DNA of 64,000 nucleotides from Paenibacillus bovis (GTDB lineage Bacteria; Bacillota; Bacilli; Paenibacillales; Paenibacillaceae). Shown one piece after another: positions 17,528-26,690 of the stretch; position 1 is the first letter of the stretch, and the number at the start of each line of letters is the position of its first letter. A program made the position numbers and the translations under genes. The DNA lies in NCBI RefSeq assembly GCF_001421015.2, contig NZ_CP013023.1, forward strand, positions 3,961,501 through 4,025,500. The letters run 5' to 3'. A model generated the notes under the pieces. It was not told the DNA's origin. It did no database searches and was given only the letters and a program-made list of their open reading frames with translations.

Positions 17528-18655
17528 TTACTGACGCGCTGTCTCCCGCACAATCTCAATCACCAGACGGGCTGCATTGATCAGCTCATTGCGATGAATG
17601 CGCTCATTGGTTGTATGAATCTCTTCGTAGCCGACTGCCAGATTGGCTGTAGGCACACCCATGCCATTGAAAATATTCGCATCGCTGCCACCACCGGTAT
17701 GGAAAATATCATTGGGCAATCCCAGATTGGCTGCAGCACGCTGTGCCAGTTGCACTACGGCATCTTCCTCCGTGAATTTGAAGCCCGGATATACAATGAC
17801 ACTTTGGAATTTGGCAGTCGCGCCAAATTCGGCACATGTATTTTCCAGCGATTCCTTCATGGCTGCCAGCTGCACTTCTACTTTTTCGTGCACCAGGCTA
17901 CGTGCTTCCGCTTCCAGACGAGCATAATCGCAGACCACATTCGTTGCGCCGCCGCCTTCAAATTTGCCGATATTCGCGGTAGTCTCATGATCGATGCGTC
18001 CCAGCTTCATGCGCGAGATCGCTTTGCCTGCTACCTGAATCGCGCTGATGCCATCTTCCGGGTTCACTCCGGCATGAGCAGACTTGCCGTAGATTTCCAT
18101 AACTACACGTGCCTGTGTTGGTGCAGCTACTGCAATAGTGCCTACTGCTCCATTAGAATCCAGCGCATAACCAAAGTCTGCATCCAGCAGGCCAGGGTCC
18201 ATCGCACGTGCACCCATCAGACCTGATTCTTCACCAGCTGTAATAACCAGTTGAATCTGTCCGTGCGGAATATTCTGTTCTTTTACGACGCGAATCATCT
18301 CGAACAATGCGGCGACACCTGCCTTGTCATCCGCTCCCAGAATCGTCTCGCCTTCACTGGTGATCCAGCCTTCACTGTCCATCACCGGCTTGATGCCGTT
18401 ACCCGGCTTGACCGTATCCATATGGGAAGTAAAGAAAATCTTCGGAATCGGTGCATCCGTATTCGCCGGCAACGTAGCAATCAGATTGCCTGCTCCGTGT
18501 CCGGTACGCAGGGACGATTCGTCTTCGATCACTGTAAAGCCAAGTGTCAGCAGCTTTTCGGTCAGACGATCGGCGATAATACGCTCCTGCTTGGTTTCAC
18601 TATCAATTTGTACAAGCTCCATGAATTCTTCGATTAATCTACTTTCGGATACCAC
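17528..18655 (-). CDS. M20 family peptidase T-like protein (YqjE-type)
   Basis: 375 residues. Co-catalytic zinc metallopeptidase: FTSHMDTVKPG (His, Asp), ILGADDKAG (bridging Asp), TAGEESGLMGA (catalytic Glu pair), GYALDSNG, and HTGGGSDANIF with the final His. The dimerisation domain lies at about 180-290. This is the PepT-like group represented by B. subtilis YqjE, probably a tripeptidase or aminoacyl hydrolase. GTG start with AAAGGAGC upstream. Transcribed alone. Confidence 0.87.
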   Translation of the reverse strand: MVSESRLIEEFMELVQIDSETKQERIIADRLTEKLLTLGFTVIEDESSLRTGHGAGNLIATLPANTDAPIPKIFFTSHMDTVKPGNGIKPVMDSEGWITSEGETILGADDKAGVAALFEMIRVVKEQNIPHGQIQLVITAGEESGLMGARAMDPGLLDADFGYALDSNGAVGTIAVAAPTQARVVMEIYGKSAHAGVNPEDGISAIQVAGKAISRMKLGRIDHETTANIGKFEGGGATNVVCDYARLEAEARSLVHEKVEVQLAAMKESLENTCAEFGATAKFQSVIVYPGFKFTEEDAVVQLAQRAAANLGLPNDIFHTGGGSDANIFNGMGVPTANLAVGYEEIHTTNERIHRNELINAARLVIEIVRETARQ

Positions 18656-18821
18656 AATGATTCGCTCCTTTGGATGTTTGTCACATTAATTTCATGCTGT
18701 CCTTGCGATTATCTGCCTGAAAGCTTTGCAAAACGCACGTGCAGTCGGTATGATAAAAAAGATTATTTATTTTACCGATACCTGTCCGTCTGCCGAGGGA
18801 CAGACAAAGGAGTCATGAGAA

Positions 18822-18917
18822 ATGCAACAGAAAAAATGGTTTCGTATTTTTATTTATGTGATGCTGATCGCTATTATCGGATCGGTGCTGTTCTCAATCA
18901 TTCAGCCTCTGCTGTAA
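18822..18917 (+). CDS. prli42: Prli42-like stressosome membrane miniprotein
   Basis: 31 residues: a short basic start (MQQKKWFR), one membrane helix (IFIYVMLIAIIGSVLFSII) and QPLL. Length and pattern match the Prli42/DUF4044 miniproteins which in Listeria anchor the stressosome to the membrane. AAAGGAG lies 9 bases before the ATG. It is too short for common ORF cut-offs. Its last 24 bases overlap, on the opposite strand, the 3' end of lipB. No rsbR-type gene is in this window, so the link to a stressosome rests on the family. Confidence 0.8.
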   Translation: MQQKKWFRIFIYVMLIAIIGSVLFSIIQPLL

Positions 18918-19610
18918 GATCACTTCATGATCCGGCTGCTCATACTCAAAATGACGCATAAAATGAGGCACAATATCCTGTGCCACCTGCTCCACTGTAT
19001 ACGAGCGGCCGGTAATATCCTCCAGTGAAGTGACTCCATACTGCTCGATTCCGCATGGAATAATCCCTGTGAACCCCGCCTGTTGAATACCCGAAGCAAT
19101 ATTAAAAGCAAAGCCGTGACTCGTAATAAATCCTTTGCGGCTGCGGCATTTGTTGAACTTGATGCCAATCGCGGCAATCTTGAGATCACCTATCCATACA
19201 CCCGTGTATTCTTCTTTGCGTCCGGCCACGATTCCCTGATCTGCCAAATAATCAATAATAACCTGCTCCAGTGTGCGCAGATACCGGTGTGGATCTATGC
19301 CTTTGGCTGCATCCAGCAGCAGGATCGGATACCCGACCAGCTGACCCGGTCCGTGATATGTAATATCTCCTCCGCGGTCAATCTGGAACAGTGCTATACC
19401 ACGCTCTTTCAGCTCCTCTTCACTCCAGAGCAGATGCTCGGGATGACGCTGTGAACCGATTGTATACGTAGGCGGATGCTGAAGCAGCAGCAGCTGCTCC
19501 CCCTGTTCTCCATCGTCAATACCGCGTACAATTTCCTTTTGTTTGTCCCATGCTGCCGCATATTCCATGAGCGGTGTATAGGATACTTCAATTGATTTCC
19601 CCATCAACAA
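18894..19610 (-). CDS. lipB: octanoyl-[acyl-carrier-protein]:protein octanoyltransferase
   Basis: 238 residues. RGGDITYHGPGQLVGYPIL and the Lys/Cys pair (AAIGIKF, IPCGIEQYGV) identify LipB, which moves octanoate from ACP to lipoyl domains. AAGGA sits 6 bases before TTG 19610, with ATG 19604 two codons later as an alternative. It lies downstream of the bkd genes, whose E2 (bkdB) carries a lipoyl domain, so the pairing makes functional sense even though two hairpins separate them. Confidence 0.9.
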   Translation of the reverse strand: MLMGKSIEVSYTPLMEYAAAWDKQKEIVRGIDDGEQGEQLLLLQHPPTYTIGSQRHPEHLLWSEEELKERGIALFQIDRGGDITYHGPGQLVGYPILLLDAAKGIDPHRYLRTLEQVIIDYLADQGIVAGRKEEYTGVWIGDLKIAAIGIKFNKCRSRKGFITSHGFAFNIASGIQQAGFTGIIPCGIEQYGVTSLEDITGRSYTVEQVAQDIVPHFMRHFEYEQPDHEVILQQRLND

Positions 19611-19666
19611 AGCACATCCTTCCCTGATGATTCAGACCTATTCCGATTTTGCCCGGATGATAAGCA

Positions 19667-19701
19667 AAAGGTCGACAAAACCGTTACGTTTGTCAACCTT
19701 T
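19667..19701 (-). terminator. inverted repeat upstream of lipB, terminator-like
   Basis: 13-base arms AAAGGT-C-GACAAA / TTTGTC-A-ACCTTT with one central mismatch and a 9-base loop. On the minus strand the second arm runs into TTTTGCTT. It is the second hairpin between bkdB and lipB and could be a backup terminator, an attenuator of lipB or an operator. Confidence 0.45.
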
Positions 19702-19743
19702 ACATACCTGTTATGCCTATTCATTAGTTCATTTCATTCAAAA

Positions 19744-19768
19744 GGGCAGGCAGCAACCCGCTGCCTGC
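19744..19768. terminator. terminator after bkdB
   Basis: GCAGGCAGC/GCTGCCTGC stem with a 5-base loop and CCCTTTTG tail on the minus strand, about 30 bases past the bkdB stop. Confidence 0.75.
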
Positions 19769-19796
19769 TTTATTTCAATGTAACGCAAACGGGAGC

Positions 19797-21212
19797 TTAA
19801 TACAACTTGGTCTCCAGATTATAGCTTTCCAGATTGTCTTTTACACGTTGAAGGAATCGTCCACAGATAACGCCATCCAGAATACGATGATCCAGCGACA
19901 GACACAGATTCACCATCGACCGGACACCGATCATATCATTGATCACGACCGGACGTTTTACAATCGATTCAAAAGTCAGAATCGCTGCCTGAGGATAGTT
20001 GATAATCGGATAAGACAGGACCGAACCAAAGGAACCTGTATTATTGACGGTAAATGTACCACCCTGCATATCATCCAGCTTGAGCTTGCCTTCACGGGTA
20101 CGACGTGCTAGATCTTCAATCTCATGAGCCAGACCGGCGATATTTTTCTGATCGGCACGCTGGATCACCGGCGTCATAACCGAATCTTCGGTACCAACAG
20201 CCAGCGAGACATTAATATCGCGCTTCACGATAATCTTGTCTACTGCCCAGACCGAGTTCATAATCGGATAATCCTTGATCGCATTTACAACTGCTTTGAT
20301 CAGGAAAGGCAGATAGGTTAGCGTGATGCCTTCACTGCGCTTGAACTCTTCTTTGAGCTTGTTGCGCAGCATGACCAGATTGGTCACATCCACTTCGATC
20401 ATCGTCCATGCATGAGGAATCTCGGACACACTCTGGCGCATATTACGTGCAATGGCGTTGCGCAACGGCGTTACATCAATCAGATGTTCACCACGTGCCG
20501 GTGCAGTTTCGGCCTGTTCCAGTTCGATTTTGGGAATCGCCGGTGTCTCACTCAGATGCATTCCGGAGTTACGAACCGCATAGTCTGTAGTAACAGCTGC
20601 ACTTGCAGGTGGAGCGGCTGGAGCTGACGGTGCGGTAGACTGCTGGGCAGCCGGTGCTTGCGCTTGAGCTGTACCATTCTCCAGCGCTTTGAGTACATCG
20701 CGGCGGGTAATGCGCCCGCCTGCGCCCGTACCCTGAATCAGGGACAGATTGAGTCCATGCTCGGAAGCCAGCGATTGTACAGCTGGCGAATAACGACCGG
20801 ACATGGCGCCTGCTGTACCGGCAGCTGCAGCTGGCTCAGATTGACGCTGCGGAGCAGCAGTTGACTGCACAGGAGCCGATACAGCTGGCTGTGTCTGGGC
20901 AGGCGCATTTGATGGAGCAGAGGCAGCAGGAGCAGATGAAGCACTTTCTGCAGAACCGGCTCCGGTATAAATCTGGCAGATTACTTCGCCGACTGCTACT
21001 TCCTGTCCTTCGGCAGCGAGCAATTCACCCATTACACCTTCCAGTACCGAAGGAATTTCGGCATTTACTTTATCGGTAATGACTTCGCAGATCGGTTCAT
21101 ATTGCTCAACCGTCTCACCTGGCTGCTTGAGCCATTTGGCGATTGTAGCGGATACCAGAGACTCTGCGAGCTGCGGCATCACGACATCGGTCGGATTTCC
21201 TTTTTGGGACAT
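19797..21212 (-). CDS. bkdB: branched-chain alpha-keto acid dehydrogenase E2 (lipoamide acyltransferase)
   Basis: 471 residues. One lipoyl domain (about 8-85, lipoyl-Lys in EVITDKVNAEIPS), a long Ala/Pro/Gln linker, a peripheral subunit-binding domain (about 140-180, RYSPAVQSLASEHGLNLS) and a catalytic acyltransferase domain ending in SLDHRILDG. ATG 21212 has AGGAG 8 bases upstream; the GTG three codons earlier lies next to that site. It forms the core of the complex that makes branched acyl-CoA primers for iso/anteiso fatty acids. Last gene of bkdAA-bkdAB-bkdB. Confidence 0.9.
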   Translation of the reverse strand: MSQKGNPTDVVMPQLAESLVSATIAKWLKQPGETVEQYEPICEVITDKVNAEIPSVLEGVMGELLAAEGQEVAVGEVICQIYTGAGSAESASSAPAASAPSNAPAQTQPAVSAPVQSTAAPQRQSEPAAAAGTAGAMSGRYSPAVQSLASEHGLNLSLIQGTGAGGRITRRDVLKALENGTAQAQAPAAQQSTAPSAPAAPPASAAVTTDYAVRNSGMHLSETPAIPKIELEQAETAPARGEHLIDVTPLRNAIARNMRQSVSEIPHAWTMIEVDVTNLVMLRNKLKEEFKRSEGITLTYLPFLIKAVVNAIKDYPIMNSVWAVDKIIVKRDINVSLAVGTEDSVMTPVIQRADQKNIAGLAHEIEDLARRTREGKLKLDDMQGGTFTVNNTGSFGSVLSYPIINYPQAAILTFESIVKRPVVINDMIGVRSMVNLCLSLDHRILDGVICGRFLQRVKDNLESYNLETKLY

Positions 21213-21295
21213 GATATTCACTCCTAAAAGCTGCCGTGTTCCGGTATGACCGGTAATGACGGCAGCTGTTTTGATAGATCGGAATTGACTGTATT

Positions 21296-22279
21296 CTAGA
21301 AAAGAGCCAGATCGCGCATGGCCGCTTTAACTTTATCTTTGTTGAGCATATACGCTTTTTCCTGCGGCGGGTTGATTGGCATAGCCGGTGAATCCGGGCC
21401 AGCCAGGCGACGAATTGGTGCATCCAGATCGAACAGGCACTCTTCCGCTATAATAGCGGCCACTTCGCCGCCGACACCACCGGTCAGATTGTCTTCATGT
21501 ACGATCAGTACTTTGCCAGTACGACGTGCAGCATCAATAATGCCCTGACGGTCCAGCGGCTGAATCGTACGCAAATCCAGTACATGACTGGTAATGCCTT
21601 CCTGCTCCAACTCCTCGGCTGCCTGCATAATGAAATGCAGTGGCAGACTGTAACTGATTACGGTGATATCATCGCCTTCACGCAGCAGATTGGCTTCACC
21701 AATAGGTACGGTATAGTCGTCTTCCGGTACATCGCCCTTGATCAGTTTATAGCATTTTTTATTTTCAAAAAAGAGCACAGGGTCCGGATCGCGGACAGCT
21801 GCCTTGAGCAGTCCCTTGGCATCATAAGCCGAATACGGCGCTACAATTTTCAGTCCCGCTGTTCCGAAGAACACAGATTCCATACACTGGGAATGGTACA
21901 GTCCACCGAAGATACCGCCGCCAATAGGCGCACGTACCACGATCGGACAAGTCCAGTCATTATTGGAGCGGTAGCGGATTTTGGCCGCTTCGCTGATGAT
22001 CTGGTTGGTTGCCGGCAGCATAAAGTCCGAATATTGCATCTCGGCGATCGGCTTCATGCCATACATGGCTGCACCGATCGCTACCCCTGCAATCGCAGAT
22101 TCGGACAGCGGTGTATCCATGACACGTTCTTCTCCATACACTTCCTGCAGTCCTTTGGTTGTTGTAAACACGCCGCCTTTGACGCCTACATCTTCACCAA
22201 GTACAAATACATTTTCATCCAGCGCCATTTCTTCTTTCATCGCCAGACGAATCGCATCGATATATTCCATCATTGCCAT
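21296..22279 (-). CDS. bkdAB: branched-chain alpha-keto acid dehydrogenase E1 beta
   Basis: 327 residues, transketolase central and C-terminal domains (EDVGVKGGVFTTTKGL, EMQYSDFMLPATNQI, VIVHEDNLTGG). With E1 alpha it forms the thiamine-diphosphate decarboxylase of the complex. The ATG overlaps the bkdAA TAA by one base (TAATG), and GGAGG lies within the end of bkdAA, so the two chains are made in matched amounts. bkdB follows after 83 bases. Confidence 0.92.
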   Translation of the reverse strand: MAMMEYIDAIRLAMKEEMALDENVFVLGEDVGVKGGVFTTTKGLQEVYGEERVMDTPLSESAIAGVAIGAAMYGMKPIAEMQYSDFMLPATNQIISEAAKIRYRSNNDWTCPIVVRAPIGGGIFGGLYHSQCMESVFFGTAGLKIVAPYSAYDAKGLLKAAVRDPDPVLFFENKKCYKLIKGDVPEDDYTVPIGEANLLREGDDITVISYSLPLHFIMQAAEELEQEGITSHVLDLRTIQPLDRQGIIDAARRTGKVLIVHEDNLTGGVGGEVAAIIAEECLFDLDAPIRRLAGPDSPAMPINPPQEKAYMLNKDKVKAAMRDLALF

Positions 22280-23307
22280 TACTGAACATCCTCCCCGTCC
22301 CCTGCAAATACATGCTTCAGCAGGTCATCCGCGCTCGGATAAGGAGCTGTGTCCGCATATTCCGTCGCTTCTTTCATAATCTCGGTGCATTCTTTTTGCA
22401 GCTGCTGATCCTGTTCTTCGGTCCAGATGCCGGAGTCGATCAGGTACTGCTTGTATTTTGGAACGCCATCTTTTTCCCAGTTGGCATCGACTTCTTCCTT
22501 GGTCCGGTAAGCCAGATCATTATCCGAAGTGGAATGCGGAGACAGACGGTAGACCATTGCTTCGATCAGTGTCGGACCTTCTCCTCTAATCGCACGTTCG
22601 CGTGCTTCTTTGACCGCTGCATAGACTTCCAGCACATCATTGCCATCCACCCGGATCCCCGGGAAGCCATAACCGAGTGCACGATCGCTGATCTTGCCGC
22701 TAAGTTGCTTGTGAATCGGTACAGAGATCGCGTATTGGTTATTTTCACACATAATAATCACCGGCAGTTTATGTACGCCGGCAAAGTTACAGCCTTCATG
22801 GAAATCTCCCTGGTTGCTGGAACCTTCACCAAAAGTAACGAATGATACCAGTTCCTCGCCTTTCATCTTCGCAGCCAGCGCTACGCCGACTGCATGAGGC
22901 ACCTGGGTTGTAACTGGGCTGGAGCCTGTTACGATGCGCAGACGCTTGCTGCCAAAGTGACCGGGCATCTGACGACCGCCACTGTTCGGATCTTCTGCTT
23001 TGGCAAATGCCGACAGCATCAGGTCACGCGCAGTCATACCGACAGACAGCACGAATCCATAGTCACGGTAATACGGCAGGAAGTAATCCTTTTCCCGATC
23101 CAGTGCAAAAGCTGCACCGACCTGCGCCGCTTCCTGACCTACTCCGGAAACGTGAAAATTAATTTTACCTGCGCGCTGCAGGAGCAGAGAACGCTCATCA
23201 AACTTGCGCGCCATCATCATATATCGATAAATTTCAATAGCCTGGGCATCGGACAAACCGAGCTTCCCGTGCCGTGTTTGTTGGTCAATAGTACCTTCTG
23301 CTTTCAT
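22279..23307 (-). CDS. bkdAA: branched-chain alpha-keto acid dehydrogenase E1 alpha
   Basis: 342 residues. The ThDP motif is GEGSSNQGDFHEGCNFAG...CENNQYAI; YRLSPHSTSDND is the phosphorylation-loop region of branched-chain (not pyruvate) E1 alpha. AAGGAGGT stands before ATG 23307; the ORF's upstream part to 23343 has no binding site. The genes ptb, bcd, buk and bkdR that accompany bkd in B. subtilis are not in this window. Confidence 0.9.
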   Translation of the reverse strand: MKAEGTIDQQTRHGKLGLSDAQAIEIYRYMMMARKFDERSLLLQRAGKINFHVSGVGQEAAQVGAAFALDREKDYFLPYYRDYGFVLSVGMTARDLMLSAFAKAEDPNSGGRQMPGHFGSKRLRIVTGSSPVTTQVPHAVGVALAAKMKGEELVSFVTFGEGSSNQGDFHEGCNFAGVHKLPVIIMCENNQYAISVPIHKQLSGKISDRALGYGFPGIRVDGNDVLEVYAAVKEARERAIRGEGPTLIEAMVYRLSPHSTSDNDLAYRTKEEVDANWEKDGVPKYKQYLIDSGIWTEEQDQQLQKECTEIMKEATEYADTAPYPSADDLLKHVFAGDGEDVQ

Positions 23308-23649
23308 TACAGGTACCTCCTTCATAAATGACGGAGAGAACAAGGTTCTCCCTCTTGACTGTTTACCAGCATGACAATATTGTACAACCTATACTATAAA
23401 GGTTACACGTCTGCACAGTCATTGCGCAAATTCACAGCGAAATGTCTGTCCGCCTGCTTCCTTCGGCGCCTTCTGCGCAGTGCATGACAAACAGGGATCA
23501 GGAACGATCCACTGCTTGTATCTGCTTGTCTTAAAACCTGGTACTAAGACTTGAGCCTAACCCTATTATAATCACATCTGCCGCAAAAAGAAAAGATGGA
23601 TTTCTCCAGTCTGACGATTGGGAGTCCATCTCTTCATGATTATTCACTT
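23308..23649. other. intergenic region between lpdV and bkdAA
   Basis: 342 bases. The lpdV side carries a terminator (23584-23631). Nearer bkdAA there is an AT-rich stretch around 23370-23405, with overlapping TATAGT/TATACT-like sequences that could be the bkdAA promoter, but no -35/-10 pair is convincing. lpdV is therefore probably transcribed separately from the E1/E2 genes. Confidence 0.5.
23584..23631 (-). terminator. terminator after lpdV
   Basis: AGATGGA...TCCATCT stem with an inner CCAATC/GACTGG-like stem; minus-strand tail TTTTCTTTTTGCGG. It lies 19 bases past the lpdV stop. Confidence 0.75.
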
Positions 23650-25068
23650 TTACATGCCGATGGCTTTGCCATCTACAGCCAGCATCGCTTCACCCATAAT
23701 CTCGGCGAGAGTGGGATGCGCATGAACGGTTTGTCCGATTTCCCATGGTGTGGCATTGAGGAATTGCGCCAGCGCCGCTTCACTGATCAGATCGGTCGCC
23801 TGTGGTCCGATAATCTGTACGCCAAGCAGATCATTGGTGTTGCGATCAGCTACTACTTTGACGAATCCATCGCTTTCCCCGTATACCAGCGCTTTACCGA
23901 TCGCCTGGAAAGGGAACTTGCCGACTTTGACATCGACGCCGCGGGCAGCTGCTTCTTTCTCGGTGATACCCACACTTGCCACTTCGGGACGTGTATATAC
24001 GCAGCGGGATACCTGATCAGGATCATAATGCGTCTCCTGTCCACAAATATGATTGACCGCGGTAATCCCTTCATGACTGGCTGCATGAGCCAGCTGCAGA
24101 CCGCCGATTACGTCACCGATTGCATAAATATGCGATTCGCTGGTTTGCATATTTTCATTTACTTTGATAAATCCGCTCTCGACACGAATATCCGTATTGG
24201 CAAGACCAATCGTCTCTACATTGGCCTGGCGTCCAACCGACAACAGCATCCGGGAAGCTGTTATAGCCACAGTCTTTTCCTGATGTACCATCTGAATCGT
24301 GAATTCCTGTTCACCTGGCTGGTACGAATCAAGCTGCAGCGCAGCACCTGTATAAATAGTAATCCCGCGCTTTTCCATCAGTTTGCGCAATTCGCGTGAC
24401 ACTTCTTCGTCTTCCAGCGGCAGAATCTGCGGCGCTGCTTCAACCACTGTAACCTGCACCCCAAAATCGTTCAGCATCGATGCCCATTCCATACCGATGA
24501 CTCCGCCGCCAACAATCAGCATGGAGGCTGGCAGCTGATCCATTTGCAAAGCGTGATCGCTGTTCAGGATAAGCTGTCCGTCCGCTTCCAGACCCGGTAA
24601 TGAACGAGGACGCGAGCCTGTAGCAATAATAAGATTTTTCGATACCACGGTTTCCATTTCGCCATCTTCCAGCTCTACGGCTACCGCACCGCTCTGCGGA
24701 GAAAAGATCGAAGGGCCAATGACGCGTCCCTGTCCCTGTACCACACGAATTTTATTTTTGCGCATCAGATACTGTACACCCTTGTGCAACTGATCCACGA
24801 TTCCCTGTTTGCGGGACTGTACACGGTCAAATTGCAGCGAGACTTGTTCTGCTGCTACACCGTATTGCTCGCTGTCCTGCATCAGTGCATATACTTCAGC
24901 GCTGCGCAGTAGACTTTTGCTGGGGATACAGCCTCGATGCAGGCAGGTACCGCCCAATTTATCCTGCTCGATAATGACTACATCTTTGCCCAGCTGTGCT
25001 GCACGGATGGCAGCTACATATCCTCCGGTTCCGCCGCCCAGTATCGCAATATCACAATTAATCGTCAT
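23650..25068 (-). CDS. lpdV: dihydrolipoyl dehydrogenase (E3)
   Basis: 472 residues. FAD site AILGGGTGGYVAAIRAAQLG, redox disulfide GGTCLHRGCIPSK, NAD site IVGGGVIGMEWASML, and the active-site VHAHPTLAEIMGEA. It reoxidises the lipoyl arm of the branched-chain keto acid (and possibly other) dehydrogenase complexes. The ATG has only a GAGAG-type site 12-13 bases away, weaker than its neighbours. It follows the methyltransferase by 49 bases and is ended by its own terminator. Confidence 0.92.
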   Translation of the reverse strand: MTINCDIAILGGGTGGYVAAIRAAQLGKDVVIIEQDKLGGTCLHRGCIPSKSLLRSAEVYALMQDSEQYGVAAEQVSLQFDRVQSRKQGIVDQLHKGVQYLMRKNKIRVVQGQGRVIGPSIFSPQSGAVAVELEDGEMETVVSKNLIIATGSRPRSLPGLEADGQLILNSDHALQMDQLPASMLIVGGGVIGMEWASMLNDFGVQVTVVEAAPQILPLEDEEVSRELRKLMEKRGITIYTGAALQLDSYQPGEQEFTIQMVHQEKTVAITASRMLLSVGRQANVETIGLANTDIRVESGFIKVNENMQTSESHIYAIGDVIGGLQLAHAASHEGITAVNHICGQETHYDPDQVSRCVYTRPEVASVGITEKEAAARGVDVKVGKFPFQAIGKALVYGESDGFVKVVADRNTNDLLGVQIIGPQATDLISEAALAQFLNATPWEIGQTVHAHPTLAEIMGEAMLAVDGKAIGM

Positions 25069-25117
25069 AATGAATATTCACTCTCTTTTCCTGAATTGTC
25101 TCAACAGCTGTTCTTTA

Positions 25118-25909
25118 TTATACACGCTTCAGTACAAGCAGCGTGTCAGCACCCTTTTGGAACGTGTAATCGGTAGGAATCTCCTGTATCTCCCAGCTGC
25201 CCTGACCTGCCGCCGCCACAGCTTTTTCTACAAAGGCCACCCGTTCACTTTTCAGATTGACCAGCGGGAAAATGCGAATTTCGGTACGGGTTACCCGCAT
25301 CAGCTCCTGCAGACAGCGGATATGGAATTCTTCATCCAGACGATCCGCATACAGAAACAAAAAGTGTGCAGATACCGTCAGATCGAAGGTCTTATTACCA
25401 AATGGCAGATCCGGCAATACAGCCGGTATGTAACGATTCGGATGAACTCTGCGGTCCAGGGAACTTTGCTCCAGCGCTTCGGTACGCAGGTTTTCCAGCT
25501 GCGTGATACTTCCCAGTGTAGACCAGTCATACTGATCACGGGCTTCCGTCATCGACTGAATCATATGCCGGATATCCTGCTGCCCTTTGTTATATAGTTC
25601 TTCATTATCAAAATGGTAAGCCATATCTACAGCAGTCACTTCTGCTCCAAGCAGTGAAGCTTCAGCTGCAAAGGAACAGGCTCCTGCCGGACAATCCAGA
25701 ATCTTTTGTCCCTGCAGGTCATTCTGTGCCAGTCCAAAAATGGACATATACTCTTCAAAAGTTCTACCGAGAAACACAATGCGTTCCAGCGATAGACCCT
25801 GTGTACGTTTATTTGCCAGATAAGCTGCTGCCTTGGGGCTAGTATAGCCGCTCCGACTGGCTGCTGCGGTGTTTTCTGTGGGAGTTGAAGGTGTCTGATA
25901 ACCGCTCAT
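25118..25909 (-). CDS. class I SAM-dependent methyltransferase
   Basis: 263 residues. Motif I is ILDCPAGACSFAAEASLLGA with acidic TAVDMAYHFD following; LPFGNKTFDLTVSAHFLFLY is motif IV and LQELMRVTRTEIRIFPLVNL the next strand. No substrate-defining motif is recognised, and the VTAVDMAYHF-type loop is common in uncharacterised Firmicutes methyltransferases. GAGGAG precedes the ATG by 10 bases. Only 49 bases separate it from lpdV, so cotranscription is likely. Confidence 0.75.
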   Translation of the reverse strand: MSGYQTPSTPTENTAAASRSGYTSPKAAAYLANKRTQGLSLERIVFLGRTFEEYMSIFGLAQNDLQGQKILDCPAGACSFAAEASLLGAEVTAVDMAYHFDNEELYNKGQQDIRHMIQSMTEARDQYDWSTLGSITQLENLRTEALEQSSLDRRVHPNRYIPAVLPDLPFGNKTFDLTVSAHFLFLYADRLDEEFHIRCLQELMRVTRTEIRIFPLVNLKSERVAFVEKAVAAAGQGSWEIQEIPTDYTFQKGADTLLVLKRV

Positions 25910-26056
25910 CTCATCTATTCTCCTCTCGACTCGATCCCTGTCACATATTAACGCCTATCCGATTATAACGGAAATGCAGATTTATTCTAACATAACTTGA
26001 TACGGTTCTCTATGTCTGCCGGTCAGCTGATGGAGCAGCCAGCAGACATACCGCCT

Positions 26057-26272
26057 TTATTCGTACAGTGCATCCTTGAGACGGCTGGACATCCGGGGTT
26101 TGTTGGAATTTGCTTTGACGAGTGCTGTACGCAGGCGCTTGTTCTCGGCAGTCAATTCGCTTACGATATCAAGCAGCTTTTGCACAGCCTCAGCGTCTTC
26201 CGGATTTAATCTCTCCTGCCGAAGCAGAGTTTCTGTCTTCTGTATCCACTCCTGGTGTTCTTCTTTGTTCAT
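26057..26272 (-). CDS. small hydrophilic coiled-coil protein, unknown function
   Basis: 71 residues, highly charged and helical (EAVQKLLDIVSELTAENKRL shows leucine heptads), ending SSRLKDALYE. AAAGGAG lies before ATG 26272; the ORF's earlier codons have none. No recognised family. It lies just upstream of the methyltransferase gene, same strand, 147 bases away. Confidence 0.6.
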   Translation of the reverse strand: MNKEEHQEWIQKTETLLRQERLNPEDAEAVQKLLDIVSELTAENKRLRTALVKANSNKPRMSSRLKDALYE

Positions 26273-26690
26273 CAGGCCTGGCTCCTTTCTATCGATACGC
26301 AGCCCTTTATTGTGCAAGACTGTTGGTAATTTCTATCTATCAACCAATTTCTATCCATAAACGCGATAAACCAGGCACAATGTGCCCGGCTCGTCGTTGA
26401 TAACCTTCTTGCTTCTGTTCTATTATAGTTCATTTTGACAGACCGTCGTCAATACGGCTGGCGAATCAGTTTTAGGAAACAACGCCGAATATGCATTCTC
26501 TACCACATCCTGCTGCTCATAGAATAAACCATTCCTGTCCACCGTGCAGCTTCACCAGCGTTTCTATTACGATTAATTTCTATACATAACAGGTACATGA
26601 AGATCACGCTGTGCCAAATAATAAATAATCTCATATATTCATTCTTCTAGGATGATAGTTTTGATAGCAGACCCACTCTATAATACCTGC
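26273..26690. other. intergenic region, 418 bases
   Basis: It contains a hairpin CCGGGCACA/TGTGCCTGG (26373-26391) with GGTTTATC after it on the minus strand, possibly a weak terminator for the upstream heparinase gene. Otherwise AT-rich with no supported gene. Confidence 0.4.
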
